From: an uncultured Oscillospiraceae bacterium
GTDB taxonomy: Bacteria; Bacillota; Clostridia; Oscillospirales; Oscillospiraceae
DNA length: 49,465 bases
Assembly: GCA_910588495.1 (NCBI GenBank)
Contig: CAJUPU010000019.1
Location: 1 to 49,465 of the forward strand
Direction of reading: 5' to 3'
Under the pieces are notes generated by a model. It was given only the letters and a program-made list of their open reading frames with translations, was not told the DNA's origin and searched no databases. Made by a program: the position numbers and the translations under genes. This document shows, in pieces, positions 38,060 to 46,272 of the stretch. Every line of letters starts with the position of its first letter. Positions within the stretch are counted from its first letter, which is position 1.

Positions 38060-39004
38060 GTGCGCGCTGATATCCTGGTGATCTGCGGGCCCACGGCCTC
38101 CGGCAAGACCGCCCTGGCGGTGGAGCTGGCCCGGCGCTTCGGCGGGGAGGTGGTGTCCGCCGACTCCATGCAGATCTACCGCCGCATGGACATCGGCACC
38201 GCCAAGCCCACCGCGGCGGAGATGGGGGGCGTCCCCCACCACCTGCTGGACGCGGCGGACCCGGAGGAGAACTGGTCCGTGGCCCGGTACGTGGACGCGG
38301 CGGTCCCTGTGGTGGACGATATCCTGGCCCGGGGGAAGCTGCCCGTCGTGGCGGGGGGGACGGGGCTGTACATCGACAACCTGGTGGCCGGGCGGCGGTT
38401 CGCCCCCTTCGCGCCGGACAGCGGCCTGCGCCGGGCCCTCCAGGACCGGGCCAGGGCGGAGGGCCTGCCCGCCCTGCGGCAGGAGCTGGAGCGGGCGGAC
38501 CCCCAGGCGGCGGCCAGGATCCACCCCAACGACGAAAAGCGCACCATCCGGGCGCTGGAGGTGTTCCTGTCCACCGGCAGGACCATCACCCAGCACGAGC
38601 GCGAGAGCCGGGCGATACCGGACCGCTACGCGCCGCTGACCATCGCGCTGGACTTTGGGGAGCGCCCCTGGCTGTGGGAGCGCATCGACCGCCGGGTGGA
38701 CGAGATGATGGAGCGGGGGCTGGAGGAGGAGGTCCGGGCCCTGCTGGCCTCGGGGGTGCCCCGGGACTGCACCGCCATGCAGGCCATCGGCTACAAGGAG
38801 ATCGCCGCCGCCCTGGAGGAGGGCCGCCCCGCCGCCGAGGGAGCGGCCCAGGTCAAGCTGCGCACCCGGCAGTATGCCAAGCGCCAGCTCACCTGGTTCC
38901 GGCGGAACAAGGCCGCCCACTGGCATATTTGGGGAAAAATTCCAAATATGCCAGCCGCTGTCGCTTTTTCGACAAAACTTATCACGGAGTGTGGATTAAG
39001 ATAG
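38060..39004 (+). CDS. miaA: tRNA dimethylallyltransferase
   Basis: A 314-residue enzyme that prenylates A37 of tRNAs, making the substrate of MiaB. The P-loop is GPTASGKT (10-17). DSMQIYR and GGTGLYI are the tRNA and DMAPP contact motifs, and the C-terminal KRQLTWFRR is typical. GTG start. The last 25 or so residues after WFRRNKAAHW form an unusual extension encoded by AT-richer DNA that contains a 12-bp inverted repeat. hfq follows, as in many bacteria. Confidence 0.96.
   Translation: MRADILVICGPTASGKTALAVELARRFGGEVVSADSMQIYRRMDIGTAKPTAAEMGGVPHHLLDAADPEENWSVARYVDAAVPVVDDILARGKLPVVAGGTGLYIDNLVAGRRFAPFAPDSGLRRALQDRARAEGLPALRQELERADPQAAARIHPNDEKRTIRALEVFLSTGRTITQHERESRAIPDRYAPLTIALDFGERPWLWERIDRRVDEMMERGLEEEVRALLASGVPRDCTAMQAIGYKEIAAALEEGRPAAEGAAQVKLRTRQYAKRQLTWFRRNKAAHWHIWGKIPNMPAAVAFSTKLITECGLR
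38921..38953. repeat. Perfect 12-bp inverted repeat inside the miaA 3-prime end
   Basis: TGGCATATTTGG (38921-38932) and CCAAATATGCCA (38942-38953) flank a 9-base AT-rich loop, about 125 bp before the hfq start. No T run follows, so it is not a standard terminator. It could be an operator or an RNA structure. Confidence 0.6.
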
Positions 39005-39076
39005 GCTCACACAGGTGTGGGAGCGGCCGCGTTCGGGCCTGCCCCGCGCCTCTAAGAAAGAAGGAGTGTAATCACC

Positions 39077-39331
39077 ATGAGCCTTACATCCACTGTCTCC
39101 GTCTCCAAACAGCCCAACATCCAGGACGCCTTTTTGTCCGCCGCCCGCCGCCTGGCCTCCCGGGTCACCGTATTCCTCATGAACGGCTACCAGCTGCGGG
39201 GGGTGATCACCGCCTTCGACCCCTATGTGGTGGTGGTGGTGTCCGACGGCAAACAGCAGGTGATCTACAAGCACGCCATCTCCACCATCGCCCCGGAGCA
39301 CCCGGTGGAGCTGGAGGAAGCGCGAGGATAG
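39077..39331 (+). CDS. hfq: RNA chaperone Hfq
   Basis: An 84-residue Sm-like protein that forms hexamers and binds AU-rich RNA. The Sm1 motif (FLMNGYQLRGVITAFDPYVV) and Sm2 motif (IYKHAISTI, with the YKH of Hfq) are clear. It has a short acidic C-terminal end (ELEEARG). GAAGGAG precedes the ATG. The last 15 bp of the gene, including its stop codon, are repeated three times by the tandem hairpin element that follows. Confidence 0.95.
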   Translation: MSLTSTVSVSKQPNIQDAFLSAARRLASRVTVFLMNGYQLRGVITAFDPYVVVVVSDGKQQVIYKHAISTIAPEHPVELEEARG

Positions 39332-39604
39332 CCGCGCAGGGGAGCTTGGAGCGGAGCGAGGACAAGAGCCCAGCCGCCGCGCAGCGGAGGCGGGTCTTGC
39401 CCGAGTCGCAGCGAAAGCGACCCGGCCGCGCGGCCGATCCGAGCGTGACAGGGAAGCGCGAGGATAGCCGCGCAGGGGAGCTTGGAGCGGAGCGAAGGCA
39501 AGAGCCCAGCCGCCGCGCAGCGGAGGCGGGTCTTGCCTGAGTCGCAGCGAAAGCGACCCGGCCGCGCGGCCGATCCGAGCGTGACAGGAAGCGCGAGGAT
39601 AGCC
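39316..39604 (+). repeat. Tandem intergenic hairpin repeat after hfq, locus C
   Basis: Two near-identical units (39316-39451, 136 bp; 39452-39586, 135 bp) plus a third copy of the flank GGAAGCGCGAGGATAGCC at 39587-39604. The first copy of that flank is the end of hfq with its TAG. Stem arms are AGGACAAGA/TCTTGCCC in unit 1 and AGGCAAGA/TCTTGCCT in unit 2. The 314-bp space to the next gene holds nothing else except a short ribosome-binding region. Confidence 0.9.
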
Positions 39605-39645
39605 CCGCCGCACCCCATCCAGAGAGAAAAAGGACTGATATCGAG

Positions 39646-40905
39646 TTGAAGGAAAGCACCCTTGCCACCAAGATCATGATCGCCATCCTGTGCCTGGGGG
39701 TGTCGGTCTATCTGGCCGTCTACCTCGCCCAGGGCTGGAAGGCGGACCTGGTCACCACCTACGCCTACGCCTACTCCCTGGACGTGGGCCACGAGGCCCT
39801 GGGCATCCTGGTCCGGGAGGAAGCCCCCCTGCTGGGTCCCGGCGGCTATGTGGATCAGATCGCCGCCGAGGGGTCCAAGGCCGCCGCCCACGACCCGGTG
39901 GCCCTGGTGTACGACCACCCCTCCGCCCTCAACACCCGGCAGTCCATCCGCTCTTTGGAAGCGGAGATCCAGCAGCTCCAGCACGCCCTGCGCTCGGGCA
40001 CCCAGAACACCGACGCCGCCCGGCTGGACGCCCAGGTCAGCTCGTCCATCGTGTCCCTGCGCTCCCTGGCCGCCCGGGGGGACCTGACGGGGCTGGAGGA
40101 CTCGGCGCTCCAGCTGCGCTCCATGGTGTTCAAGCGGGACTACACCTACGGCGACACCGCCGCCGCCGGCCAGCTGGACCAGCTCATCGCGGACAAGCAG
40201 GCCCAGCTGACCGAGCTCAACCGCTCTTTGGACCAGGTGTCCACCACTGTGTACGCCCCCGCCTCCGGCGTGTGGTCGTCCCGGGCGGACGGCTGGGAGG
40301 GCGTGGCCGTCCCGGCCATGCTGGACGGCCTCACCGCCGACGGCCTGGACGCCCTGCTGGAGGAGACCCACAGCCCCGACCCCGCCGCCGTGGGCAAGCT
40401 GATCACCGGCTCCACCTGGTACTATGCCGCCCTGCTGGAGGGGCGCGACACCGGCCTCCAGGCGGGGCGGACCTACTCCCTCAGCTTCACCGGCGACTAC
40501 TACGGCCAGATCCCCATGAAGCTGGAGCGGGTGGCCCTGGAGGGGGAGCGGACCCTGGCCGTCTTCTCCTGCCGCTCCCACCTGGCGGACACCGCCATGC
40601 TCCGCGTCCAGGCGGTGGACGTGCTCACCCAGACCCTGGAGGGCATCCGGGTCCCCCGAAAGGCCCTGCGGGTGGTGACGGAGGATGTGACCGGGGAGGA
40701 CGGCGGCGTCAGCCAGGTGAACCGCTACTATGTGTTCACCGTGGTCCGCTCCCAGGCGGAGCAGCAGGAGGTGGAGGTGCTCCACACCGCCGACACCTAC
40801 TATCTGGTGCGGCCGGTGGACCAGACCGCCGCCACCCGCCTGCGGGCGGGAGACGAGGTGATCTTGAACTCCTCCGGGATGTACGATGGAAAGGTGGTCC
40901 GATAA
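39646..40905 (+). CDS. HlyD-family-like membrane adaptor protein
   Basis: A 419-residue protein with a single N-terminal membrane helix (about 7-28), a beta/lipoyl-like segment, a coiled-coil hairpin (about 95-205) and C-terminal beta domains, the layout of HlyD/RND adaptor proteins. No partner transporter is adjacent. It lies in front of yggS-sepF-divIVA with a 1-bp gap to yggS, which suggests a cell-envelope or division role. The TTG at 39646 is the only start that fits; AAAGGA is about 11 nt upstream. Confidence 0.75.
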   Translation: MKESTLATKIMIAILCLGVSVYLAVYLAQGWKADLVTTYAYAYSLDVGHEALGILVREEAPLLGPGGYVDQIAAEGSKAAAHDPVALVYDHPSALNTRQSIRSLEAEIQQLQHALRSGTQNTDAARLDAQVSSSIVSLRSLAARGDLTGLEDSALQLRSMVFKRDYTYGDTAAAGQLDQLIADKQAQLTELNRSLDQVSTTVYAPASGVWSSRADGWEGVAVPAMLDGLTADGLDALLEETHSPDPAAVGKLITGSTWYYAALLEGRDTGLQAGRTYSLSFTGDYYGQIPMKLERVALEGERTLAVFSCRSHLADTAMLRVQAVDVLTQTLEGIRVPRKALRVVTEDVTGEDGGVSQVNRYYVFTVVRSQAEQQEVEVLHTADTYYLVRPVDQTAATRLRAGDEVILNSSGMYDGKVVR

Positions 40906-40906
40906 C

Positions 40907-41620
40907 ATGGACTTGAGAGAGAACATCGAGGCGGTCCGCCGGGACGTCGCCGCCGCCGCCCGGGCCGCGGGGCGGGACCCGTCCCAGATCCTCCTGCTGG
41001 CCGCCACCAAGACCCAGAGCTCGGACACCATCCGGGCCGCCATCGCCGCCGGGATCCGGGCCTGCGGGGAGAACCGGGTGCAGGAGCTCACCGCCCACCT
41101 GGACGACGACGCCTACGAGGGGGCCCAGGTCCACTTCATCGGCCACCTTCAGACCAACAAGGTGAAGCAGGTGGTGGGCCGGGTGGACCTGATCCACTCC
41201 ATCTCGTCGGAAAAGCTGCTGCGCGCGGTGTCCGCCCAGGCGGACAAGCTGGGCATCGTCCAGGACATCCTGCTGGAGATAGAGCTGGCGGGGGAGGCGT
41301 CCAAGTCCGGCTTCCCCCCGGAGGAGGCCCTGGGCGCCGCCCAGCTGGCGGTCCGGCTGCCCGGCGTGCGCCTGCGGGGACTGATGTGCATCCCGCCCGC
41401 CGCCGCCCGGCCAGGGGATAATCTTCCATATTTTCAAAAATTGCGTCAGTTAGCTGTTGACATAACGCGGGAAATGTTAGATAATAGCATAGATATGGAT
41501 ATACTGTCCATGGGGATGAGCGGCGACTGGCCCGATGCCGTCGCCGCCGGTTCCACCTGCATCCGCGTGGGCTCCGCGCTGTTCGGGCCGCGCCCGTCTG
41601 TGTCGCCCCGGAAGGACTGA
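40907..41620 (+). CDS. PLP homeostasis protein YggS/YlmE
   Basis: A 237-residue alanine-racemase-N fold protein that carries PLP without known catalysis. The cofactor lysine lies in LLAATKTQ (about 34-41). GENRVQEL and HFIGHLQTNK are diagnostic, and SMGMSGDW and RVGSALFG close the site. The ATG at 40907 follows AAAGGTGG. The 3-prime third contains an AT-rich stretch (41415-41520) with unusual codons and a near-consensus promoter. Upstream of sepF, as in Bacillus (ylmE-sepF). Confidence 0.95.
   Translation: MDLRENIEAVRRDVAAAARAAGRDPSQILLLAATKTQSSDTIRAAIAAGIRACGENRVQELTAHLDDDAYEGAQVHFIGHLQTNKVKQVVGRVDLIHSISSEKLLRAVSAQADKLGIVQDILLEIELAGEASKSGFPPEEALGAAQLAVRLPGVRLRGLMCIPPAAARPGDNLPYFQKLRQLAVDITREMLDNSIDMDILSMGMSGDWPDAVAAGSTCIRVGSALFGPRPSVSPRKD
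41457..41485 (+). promoter_or_regulatory. Promoter inside yggS, driving sepF
   Basis: TTGACA (41457-41462), exactly 17 bp, GATAAT (41480-41485), in a locally AT-rich section of an otherwise GC-rich gene. It would serve sepF and divIVA separately from the operon. Confidence 0.65.
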
Positions 41621-41666
41621 CCCCTGGTCTCTTCCTTGATCTATCATGAAAGGGAGAACTGCCGAT

Positions 41667-42128
41667 ATGAGCTTATTCGAAGAACTGAAGCGCCTTGCCC
41701 GCCCCTATGAGGACGAGGAGGAGGACGAGTACGAGGAGGATTTCACCCCGGTGAGCAACCTGCGGGAGGTCCCCAGGGAGCGCGACCGGGAGCGGGAGCG
41801 TGACCGGGAGCCCGACCGGCGCAGCAACAAGGTGGTGAACATCCACACCACCACCCAGCTCCAGGTGGTGCTGGTCAGCCCCACCCGGTTCGAGAACGCC
41901 AGCGAGATCGCCGACCACCTGCGGGACAAGCGCACCGTGGTGCTCAACCTGGAGCAGACCGACAAGAACATCGCCCGGCGCCTCATCGACTTTCTGTCCG
42001 GCGTGGCCTACGCCAACGAGGGCACCATCAAGAAGGTGGCCCTGTCCACCTACATCATCACCCCCTACAATGTGGAGATCTTGGGCGATCTGATCGACGA
42101 GCTGGAAAACAACGGCCTGTATTTCTGA
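41667..42128 (+). CDS. sepF: Cell division protein SepF
   Basis: A 153-residue SepF, which tethers FtsZ to the membrane and shapes the septum. The N-terminal membrane-binding helix (MSLFEELKRLARPY) is followed by an acidic then Arg/Glu/Asp-repeat linker (RERDRERERDRE), and the DUF552 domain is at about 65-150 (VVLVSPTRFENASEIADHL, LNLEQTDKN, IARRLIDFLSG). The start at 41667 is chosen for the amphipathic helix and AAAGGGAG upstream. Confidence 0.96.
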   Translation: MSLFEELKRLARPYEDEEEDEYEEDFTPVSNLREVPRERDRERERDREPDRRSNKVVNIHTTTQLQVVLVSPTRFENASEIADHLRDKRTVVLNLEQTDKNIARRLIDFLSGVAYANEGTIKKVALSTYIITPYNVEILGDLIDELENNGLYF

Positions 42129-42155
42129 CACAGAGGATAAGGGGGACTTTACGCT

Positions 42156-42890
42156 ATGATGACTCCGCAGGAGGTGGCCAGCCACTCCTTCGCCAAGGCC
42201 ACCCTGGGCGGCTATAACCTGGCCATGGTGGACGAGTTTTTGGACGCGCTCACCGAGGACTATACCGCCCTTTACAACGAAAACACCATTTTGAAGAACA
42301 AGCTCAAGGTGCTTTCCGACACGGTGGAGGAGTACCGCGCCACCGAGGCCACCATGCGCAAGACCCTGCTGGCTGCCCAGAAGATGGCGGACGACATGGT
42401 GAGCGACGCGGAAAAGAAACACGACCAGCTGGTGGGCCAGGCCGAGCAGGACGCCCAGAAGCGGGTGGACGAGCTGAAGAAGCAGGTGTCCGCCGAGGAG
42501 TACCGGCTGAAGATGGCCCAGGAGTCCACCGCCGCCTATGTGCGCCGCCTGGCCCAGGCCCACGACCAGGAGCTGGCCTTTTTGGCCGACCTGGGCAGTC
42601 TGGTGCCGCCGGAGGCGGCGGCCGCCGCCCAGAACGATCCCTCCACCGAGATTCGCGCCGCCCTGGACGCCCAGGCCCGCCGGGAGGAGGAGGAACAGGC
42701 CGCCCGCCGGGTGGTGGCGGTGGGTCCCGACGACGACGTGCCCCCCCTGCCGCCGGACTTTGTCCCCATGGCCCAGGAGGAGGACGGGGAGGACCAGCCC
42801 CTCACCCCCCAGGAGGAGTTCGAGCTGGACCCGGACGCCACCCGCCGGTATACCGACCTGCAATTCGGCAAGGATTATCAGATCCAATAG
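42156..42890 (+). CDS. divIVA: DivIVA-domain protein
   Basis: A 244-residue coiled-coil protein. The N-terminal DivIVA signature is FAKATLGGYNLAMVDEFLDA, followed by a long coiled coil (about 35-165) and an acidic, proline-containing disordered tail. DivIVA proteins recognise negatively curved membrane at poles and septa. It is 27 bp after sepF and clearly part of the division cluster. Confidence 0.93.
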   Translation: MMTPQEVASHSFAKATLGGYNLAMVDEFLDALTEDYTALYNENTILKNKLKVLSDTVEEYRATEATMRKTLLAAQKMADDMVSDAEKKHDQLVGQAEQDAQKRVDELKKQVSAEEYRLKMAQESTAAYVRRLAQAHDQELAFLADLGSLVPPEAAAAAQNDPSTEIRAALDAQARREEEEQAARRVVAVGPDDDVPPLPPDFVPMAQEEDGEDQPLTPQEEFELDPDATRRYTDLQFGKDYQIQ

Positions 42891-42902
42891 GAGGTCACAG
42901 GG

Positions 42903-43049
42903 ATGGGACAGATCGACAGCCAATTCAAGGCGTTCATCCGTTTTATCCTGGACGATATCAAAGAGCTCCAGACCGAGACGGATGAGGCGAAGAGGGCCGC
43001 GAAGATGGAGAAGATCGTCGAAAATCTGCAAAAGACCTTAGAGGACTGA
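42903..43049 (+). CDS. Small helical protein of 48 residues
   Basis: A short ORF with a strong AGGAGG site 7-8 nt upstream, 12 bp after divIVA. The product (start MGQIDSQFKAFIRFILDDIK) is highly charged and predicted to be almost all helix. No family recognised. The spacing, binding site and following terminator make it a likely real small gene co-transcribed with divIVA. Confidence 0.65.
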   Translation: MGQIDSQFKAFIRFILDDIKELQTETDEAKRAAKMEKIVENLQKTLED

Positions 43050-43052
43050 GCA

Positions 43053-43091
43053 AAGAAGGAGAAGCTGAGGACATCCCCGCTTCTCCTCTTT
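43053..43091 (+). terminator. Terminator of the sepF-divIVA unit
   Basis: Arms AAAGAAGGAGAAGC and GCTTCTCCTCTTT pair around a 13-nt loop, followed by pyrimidines. Moderate strength. Confidence 0.6.
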
Positions 43092-43112
43092 CCATAGGGG
43101 CGGGGTGCTGTG

Positions 43113-43271
43113 ATGAAAAAGCCTTGGCTGGACGTTGTGGACCAGATCTGGGAGATCGTGGATATCCGCGGCGCTTATATGGACTGGATACGGGACAAGC
43201 CCTTATGGGTCAAGCTCGTCCCGCCGCTGATCCTCCTGGCCTTCTATCTTTTGATGCTCCATCTCCCCTGA
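43113..43271 (+). CDS. Small single-pass membrane protein of 52 residues
   Basis: An ORF from ATG 43113 with a weak G-rich binding site. The product has a soluble, aromatic N-terminus (MKKPWLDVVDQIWEIVD) and one C-terminal membrane helix (about 33-52). No family recognised. It lies between two terminators, so it would need its own promoter, which was not identified. Confidence 0.45.
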   Translation: MKKPWLDVVDQIWEIVDIRGAYMDWIRDKPLWVKLVPPLILLAFYLLMLHLP

Positions 43272-43283
43272 CAAGCGCAAAGC

Positions 43284-43317
43284 AGCGCCCCCTGGATCTC
43301 CAGGGGGCGCTCTTTTC
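43284..43317 (+). terminator. Strong intrinsic terminator before gap
   Basis: A perfect 12-bp stem, AGCGCCCCCTGG and CCAGGGGGCGCT, with ATCT loop and CTTTTC tail on the plus strand. It separates the division region from convergent gap. Confidence 0.88.
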
Positions 43318-43335
43318 AACAGGTCCGGTCCGATC

Positions 43336-44346
43336 TTACTTGTGGTCCACGCTGTACATGTGCTTGATGAGCTCCAGCACCTTGTTGGAGTAGCCCATCT
43401 CGTTGTCGTACCAGGACACCACCTTCACGAAGGTGTCGGTGAGGGCGATGCCGGCCTTGGCGTCGAAGATGGAGGTGCGGGGATCGCCCAGGAAGTCGCT
43501 GGACACCACGTCCTCGTCGGTGTAGCCCAAGATGCCCTTCAGCTCGCCCTCGGAGGCGGCCTTCATGGCCTTGCAGATCTCATCGTAGGAGGCGGGCTTG
43601 GCCAGGTTGACGGTCAGGTCCACCACGGACACGTCCAGAGTGGGCACGCGCATGGACATGCCGGTGAGCTTGCCGTTCAGGGCGGGGATGACCTTGCCCA
43701 CGGCCTTGGCGGCGCCGGTGGAGGAGGGGATGATGTTGCCCGCCGCGGCGCGGCCGCCGCGCCAGTCCTTCATGGAGGGGCCGTCAACGGTCTTCTGGGT
43801 GGCGGTGGTGGAGTGGACGGTGGTCATCAGGCCGTCGGTGATGCCAAAGTTGTCGTTGAGCACCTTGGCGATGGGGGCCAGGCAGTTGGTGGTGCAGGAG
43901 GCGTTGGACACGAACTTCATGTCGGGGGTGTAGGCGTCCAGGTTGACGCCGCACACGAACATGGGGGTGCTGTCCTTGGAGGGGGCGGACATGACGACCT
44001 TCTTGGCGCCGGCGTCGATGTGGGCCTGGGCCTTCTCCTGGGTCAGGAACAGGCCGGTGGACTCCACCACGTACTCAGCCTCCAGCTTGCCCCAGGGGAT
44101 GTTCTTGGGGTCGCGCTCGGCGAAGATGGGGATGGACTTGCCGTTGACCACGATGGCGTTCTCGGTGGCGGTGACCTCGCCGTTGAACTGGCCGTGCATG
44201 GTGTCATACTTCAGCATATAGGCCAGGTAGTCGGCGGGGCACAGGTCGTTGATGCCCACGATCTCGATCTCGGGATGGTTCACGCTGGCGCGGAACACCA
44301 TACGGCCGATACGGCCGAACCCGTTGATCCCTACTTTGATGCTCAT
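43336..44346 (-). CDS. gap: Glyceraldehyde-3-phosphate dehydrogenase
   Basis: A 336-residue NAD-dependent glycolytic enzyme. The NAD-binding N-terminus is VGINGFGRIGR (5-15), and the catalytic cysteine C151 is in ASCTTNCLAP. The normal family length is kept. The ATG at 44346 follows AAGGAGTG; an in-frame ATG at 44355 is not supported. Its codon use is strongly biased toward the preferred C/G-ending set, consistent with high expression. Monocistronic; no pgk or tpi nearby. Confidence 0.98.
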   Translation of the reverse strand: MSIKVGINGFGRIGRMVFRASVNHPEIEIVGINDLCPADYLAYMLKYDTMHGQFNGEVTATENAIVVNGKSIPIFAERDPKNIPWGKLEAEYVVESTGLFLTQEKAQAHIDAGAKKVVMSAPSKDSTPMFVCGVNLDAYTPDMKFVSNASCTTNCLAPIAKVLNDNFGITDGLMTTVHSTTATQKTVDGPSMKDWRGGRAAAGNIIPSSTGAAKAVGKVIPALNGKLTGMSMRVPTLDVSVVDLTVNLAKPASYDEICKAMKAASEGELKGILGYTDEDVVSSDFLGDPRTSIFDAKAGIALTDTFVKVVSWYDNEMGYSNKVLELIKHMYSVDHK

Positions 44347-44396
44347 TGGTATCACTCCTTGAAATGATTATGGTGGTGATGGATCTGCACGGTCCT

Positions 44397-44425
44397 ATTA
44401 TACTCTAACGTTTCGGCAAAGGGAA
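44397..44425 (-). promoter_or_regulatory. Promoter of gap
   Basis: TATAAT (44397-44402) with a weak -35 TTCCCT (44420-44425) at 17 bp, minus strand; the region upstream is A/T-rich (AAAAATTTTTC), which could act as an UP element. Confidence 0.55.
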
Positions 44426-44523
44426 GGGGTATTGTGAAAAATTTTTCAAACTTTTTTCCCACAGCTTCGTCAAACTGGAAAGTCCAGGATATCTCGTCCC
44501 AGCTTTTCCCATGATCCAGGGAT

Positions 44524-44552
44524 CTTCCCCGCCTTGACAGGGCTGGTATAAT
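44524..44552 (+). promoter_or_regulatory. Extended -10 promoter of the ClC gene
   Basis: TGG then TATAAT (44547-44552), with only a weak -35 near 44524. It lies 42 bp before the start. Confidence 0.5.
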
Positions 44553-44593
44553 GGAGCGGAGAGAAAAAACGGCGCGGAAGGGGAGAGTCCGGC

Positions 44594-45850
44594 ATGATGG
44601 AAAAGCTGAGGCAGAAGCTCCTGCACGCCCTGCCCACCCTCCGGGCCCTGGTCCAGTGGCTGGGGCTGGCGGGGCTGGCGGGGGCGGCCTGCGGGCTGGC
44701 GGGGGCGGCGTTCACCTGGTGCGTGGCCCAGGCGACGGCCCTGCGCACCGCCCACCCCTGGCTGCTGTTCTTGATGCCCCTGGCGGGACTGGCCATCGTC
44801 TGGAGCTACCGGACCGCCGGGATGGAGAACGACAGCGGCACCAACCAGATCATCGCCAGCGTCCGGGGCGGGGAGCGTCCCCCGGTGCGGCTGGCGCCGC
44901 TGATCTTCCTGGGGTCGGTGCTCACCCACCTCACCGGCGGCAGCGCCGGGCGGGAGGGGGCGGCCCTCCAGATCGGCGGCAGCATCTCCGCCGGGATCGG
45001 GCGGCTGCTGCGCCTGGGGGACCGGAACGTGAACACCATCATCCAGTGCGGCATGGCGGGGCTGTTCTCCGCTCTGTTCGGCACCCCCCTCACCGCCACC
45101 GTGTTCGCCCTGGAGGTGGTGAACGTGGGCCATTTCCGCTACGCCGCGTTGTTCCCCTGCCTGCTGTCCGCCCTGACGGCCAACGCCATCCCCCGGCTGC
45201 TGGGCCTGCCCGGGGAGGCGTACCACCTGTCCGGCCTGCCTGAGCCGGGCCTCGGCTCCATGCTGCGCTGCGGCGCGCTGGCCATCCTGGCGGCGCTGGT
45301 GTCCATCGCCTTCTGCGTGCTCATGCACGAGGCGGGCCGCCTGTACAAAAAATACATCCCGGATCAATACCTGCGCGGGCTGGCGGGGGCGGCGCTGGTG
45401 ATCGCCCTCACCCTGGCCGAGGGCAGCGGCGACTACAACGGCGCGGGAGGGCACATCATCGAGCTGGCGGTGGAGGGGCAGGTCCACGTCCCCTGGGCCT
45501 TTTTGTGGAAGATGCTGTTCACCGCCCTCACCCTGGGGGCCGGCTTCCGGGGGGGCGAGATCGTGCCCACGCTGTTCATCGGCTCCACCTTCGGGTGCGC
45601 CGCGGGGCCGCTGCTGGGGCTGGACCCGGCCTTTGGGGCGGCGGTGTCCATGATCGCCCTGTTCTGCGGGGTGGTCAACTGCCCCATGGCCTCCATCTTC
45701 CTGGCCATCGAGCTGTTCGGCGGGGAGGGACTGCTGTTCTTCGCCCTGGCCTGCGCCCTCAGCTTTTTGGTCAGCGGACAGTACTCCCTCTACTCCAGCC
45801 AGAACATCGTGTACTCCAAGCTGGAGGCCCGGCTCAACGGCCCGCAGTAG
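44594..45850 (+). CDS. ClC-type chloride channel/transporter
   Basis: A 418-residue ClC-family protein with about ten membrane helices and no CBS domain. The selectivity/gating motif GSAGREGAA (116-124) keeps the gating glutamate E121. GAGFRGGEIVPTLFIG corresponds to the second conserved loop, and SGTNQI to the first. It is probably an H+/anion antiporter or channel. No fluoride riboswitch was recognised upstream. The next gene, 9 bp later, encodes a small membrane protein. Confidence 0.9.
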   Translation: MMEKLRQKLLHALPTLRALVQWLGLAGLAGAACGLAGAAFTWCVAQATALRTAHPWLLFLMPLAGLAIVWSYRTAGMENDSGTNQIIASVRGGERPPVRLAPLIFLGSVLTHLTGGSAGREGAALQIGGSISAGIGRLLRLGDRNVNTIIQCGMAGLFSALFGTPLTATVFALEVVNVGHFRYAALFPCLLSALTANAIPRLLGLPGEAYHLSGLPEPGLGSMLRCGALAILAALVSIAFCVLMHEAGRLYKKYIPDQYLRGLAGAALVIALTLAEGSGDYNGAGGHIIELAVEGQVHVPWAFLWKMLFTALTLGAGFRGGEIVPTLFIGSTFGCAAGPLLGLDPAFGAAVSMIALFCGVVNCPMASIFLAIELFGGEGLLFFALACALSFLVSGQYSLYSSQNIVYSKLEARLNGPQ

Positions 45851-45859
45851 GGGGGAGCC

Positions 45860-46267
45860 ATGGAGGAGCGCGGACATAGACGCACCGACATCCCCCTCTT
45901 CGCCGACCTGGCCCTGGTGGCGGCGGCGCTGGGCAGTACGCTGTACCAGACCGGCGTGATGGCCGACGGCCTGTCCTTCGGCGGGTTTTTCGTCCTGTTT
46001 TTGCTGCTTCTGCTGAAGCTGTGCTATCTGGGGCTGATCGGGGCGCTGTTCCTGGTCCCCTGGTCCATCAAGACCAGGAAGGCCCGGTTCGCCGCCATCG
46101 GCGCCGTCCTGCAGATCTTGTCCCCCATCCCCTGGCTGGGCCTCTGCCTGGCCTTCGGCTATGAGAGCTTCCAGTGGTGCGAATTGGTCATGCTGGCGGG
46201 GATCGCCGCCGGGATCGCCCTGCTGTTCTATCTGCCGGTGTGGCGGAAGGCGGGGCGCGGCACATAG
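45860..46267 (+). CDS. Small hypothetical membrane protein
   Basis: A 135-residue protein with four hydrophobic segments (about 15-33, 40-68, 78-100, 107-127) and a short charged N-terminus. No family recognised. It has a GGGGGGAG binding site and is probably co-transcribed with the ClC gene. Confidence 0.7.
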   Translation: MEERGHRRTDIPLFADLALVAAALGSTLYQTGVMADGLSFGGFFVLFLLLLLKLCYLGLIGALFLVPWSIKTRKARFAAIGAVLQILSPIPWLGLCLAFGYESFQWCELVMLAGIAAGIALLFYLPVWRKAGRGT

Positions 46268-46272
46268 GAACA

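Noticed and set aside
39316..39604. Tandem repeats as a CRISPR array
   Set aside because: Only two units of about 135 bp, no unique spacers between short repeats, and no cas genes nearby.
43124..43393. An 89-codon plus-strand frame overlapping the 52-residue ORF and the end of gap
   Set aside because: It runs through the strong terminator at 43284 and into gap in antisense, with no ribosome binding site.
44400..44590. A fluoride riboswitch upstream of the ClC gene
   Set aside because: The conserved crcB-motif core could not be found, so fluoride specificity is not claimed.
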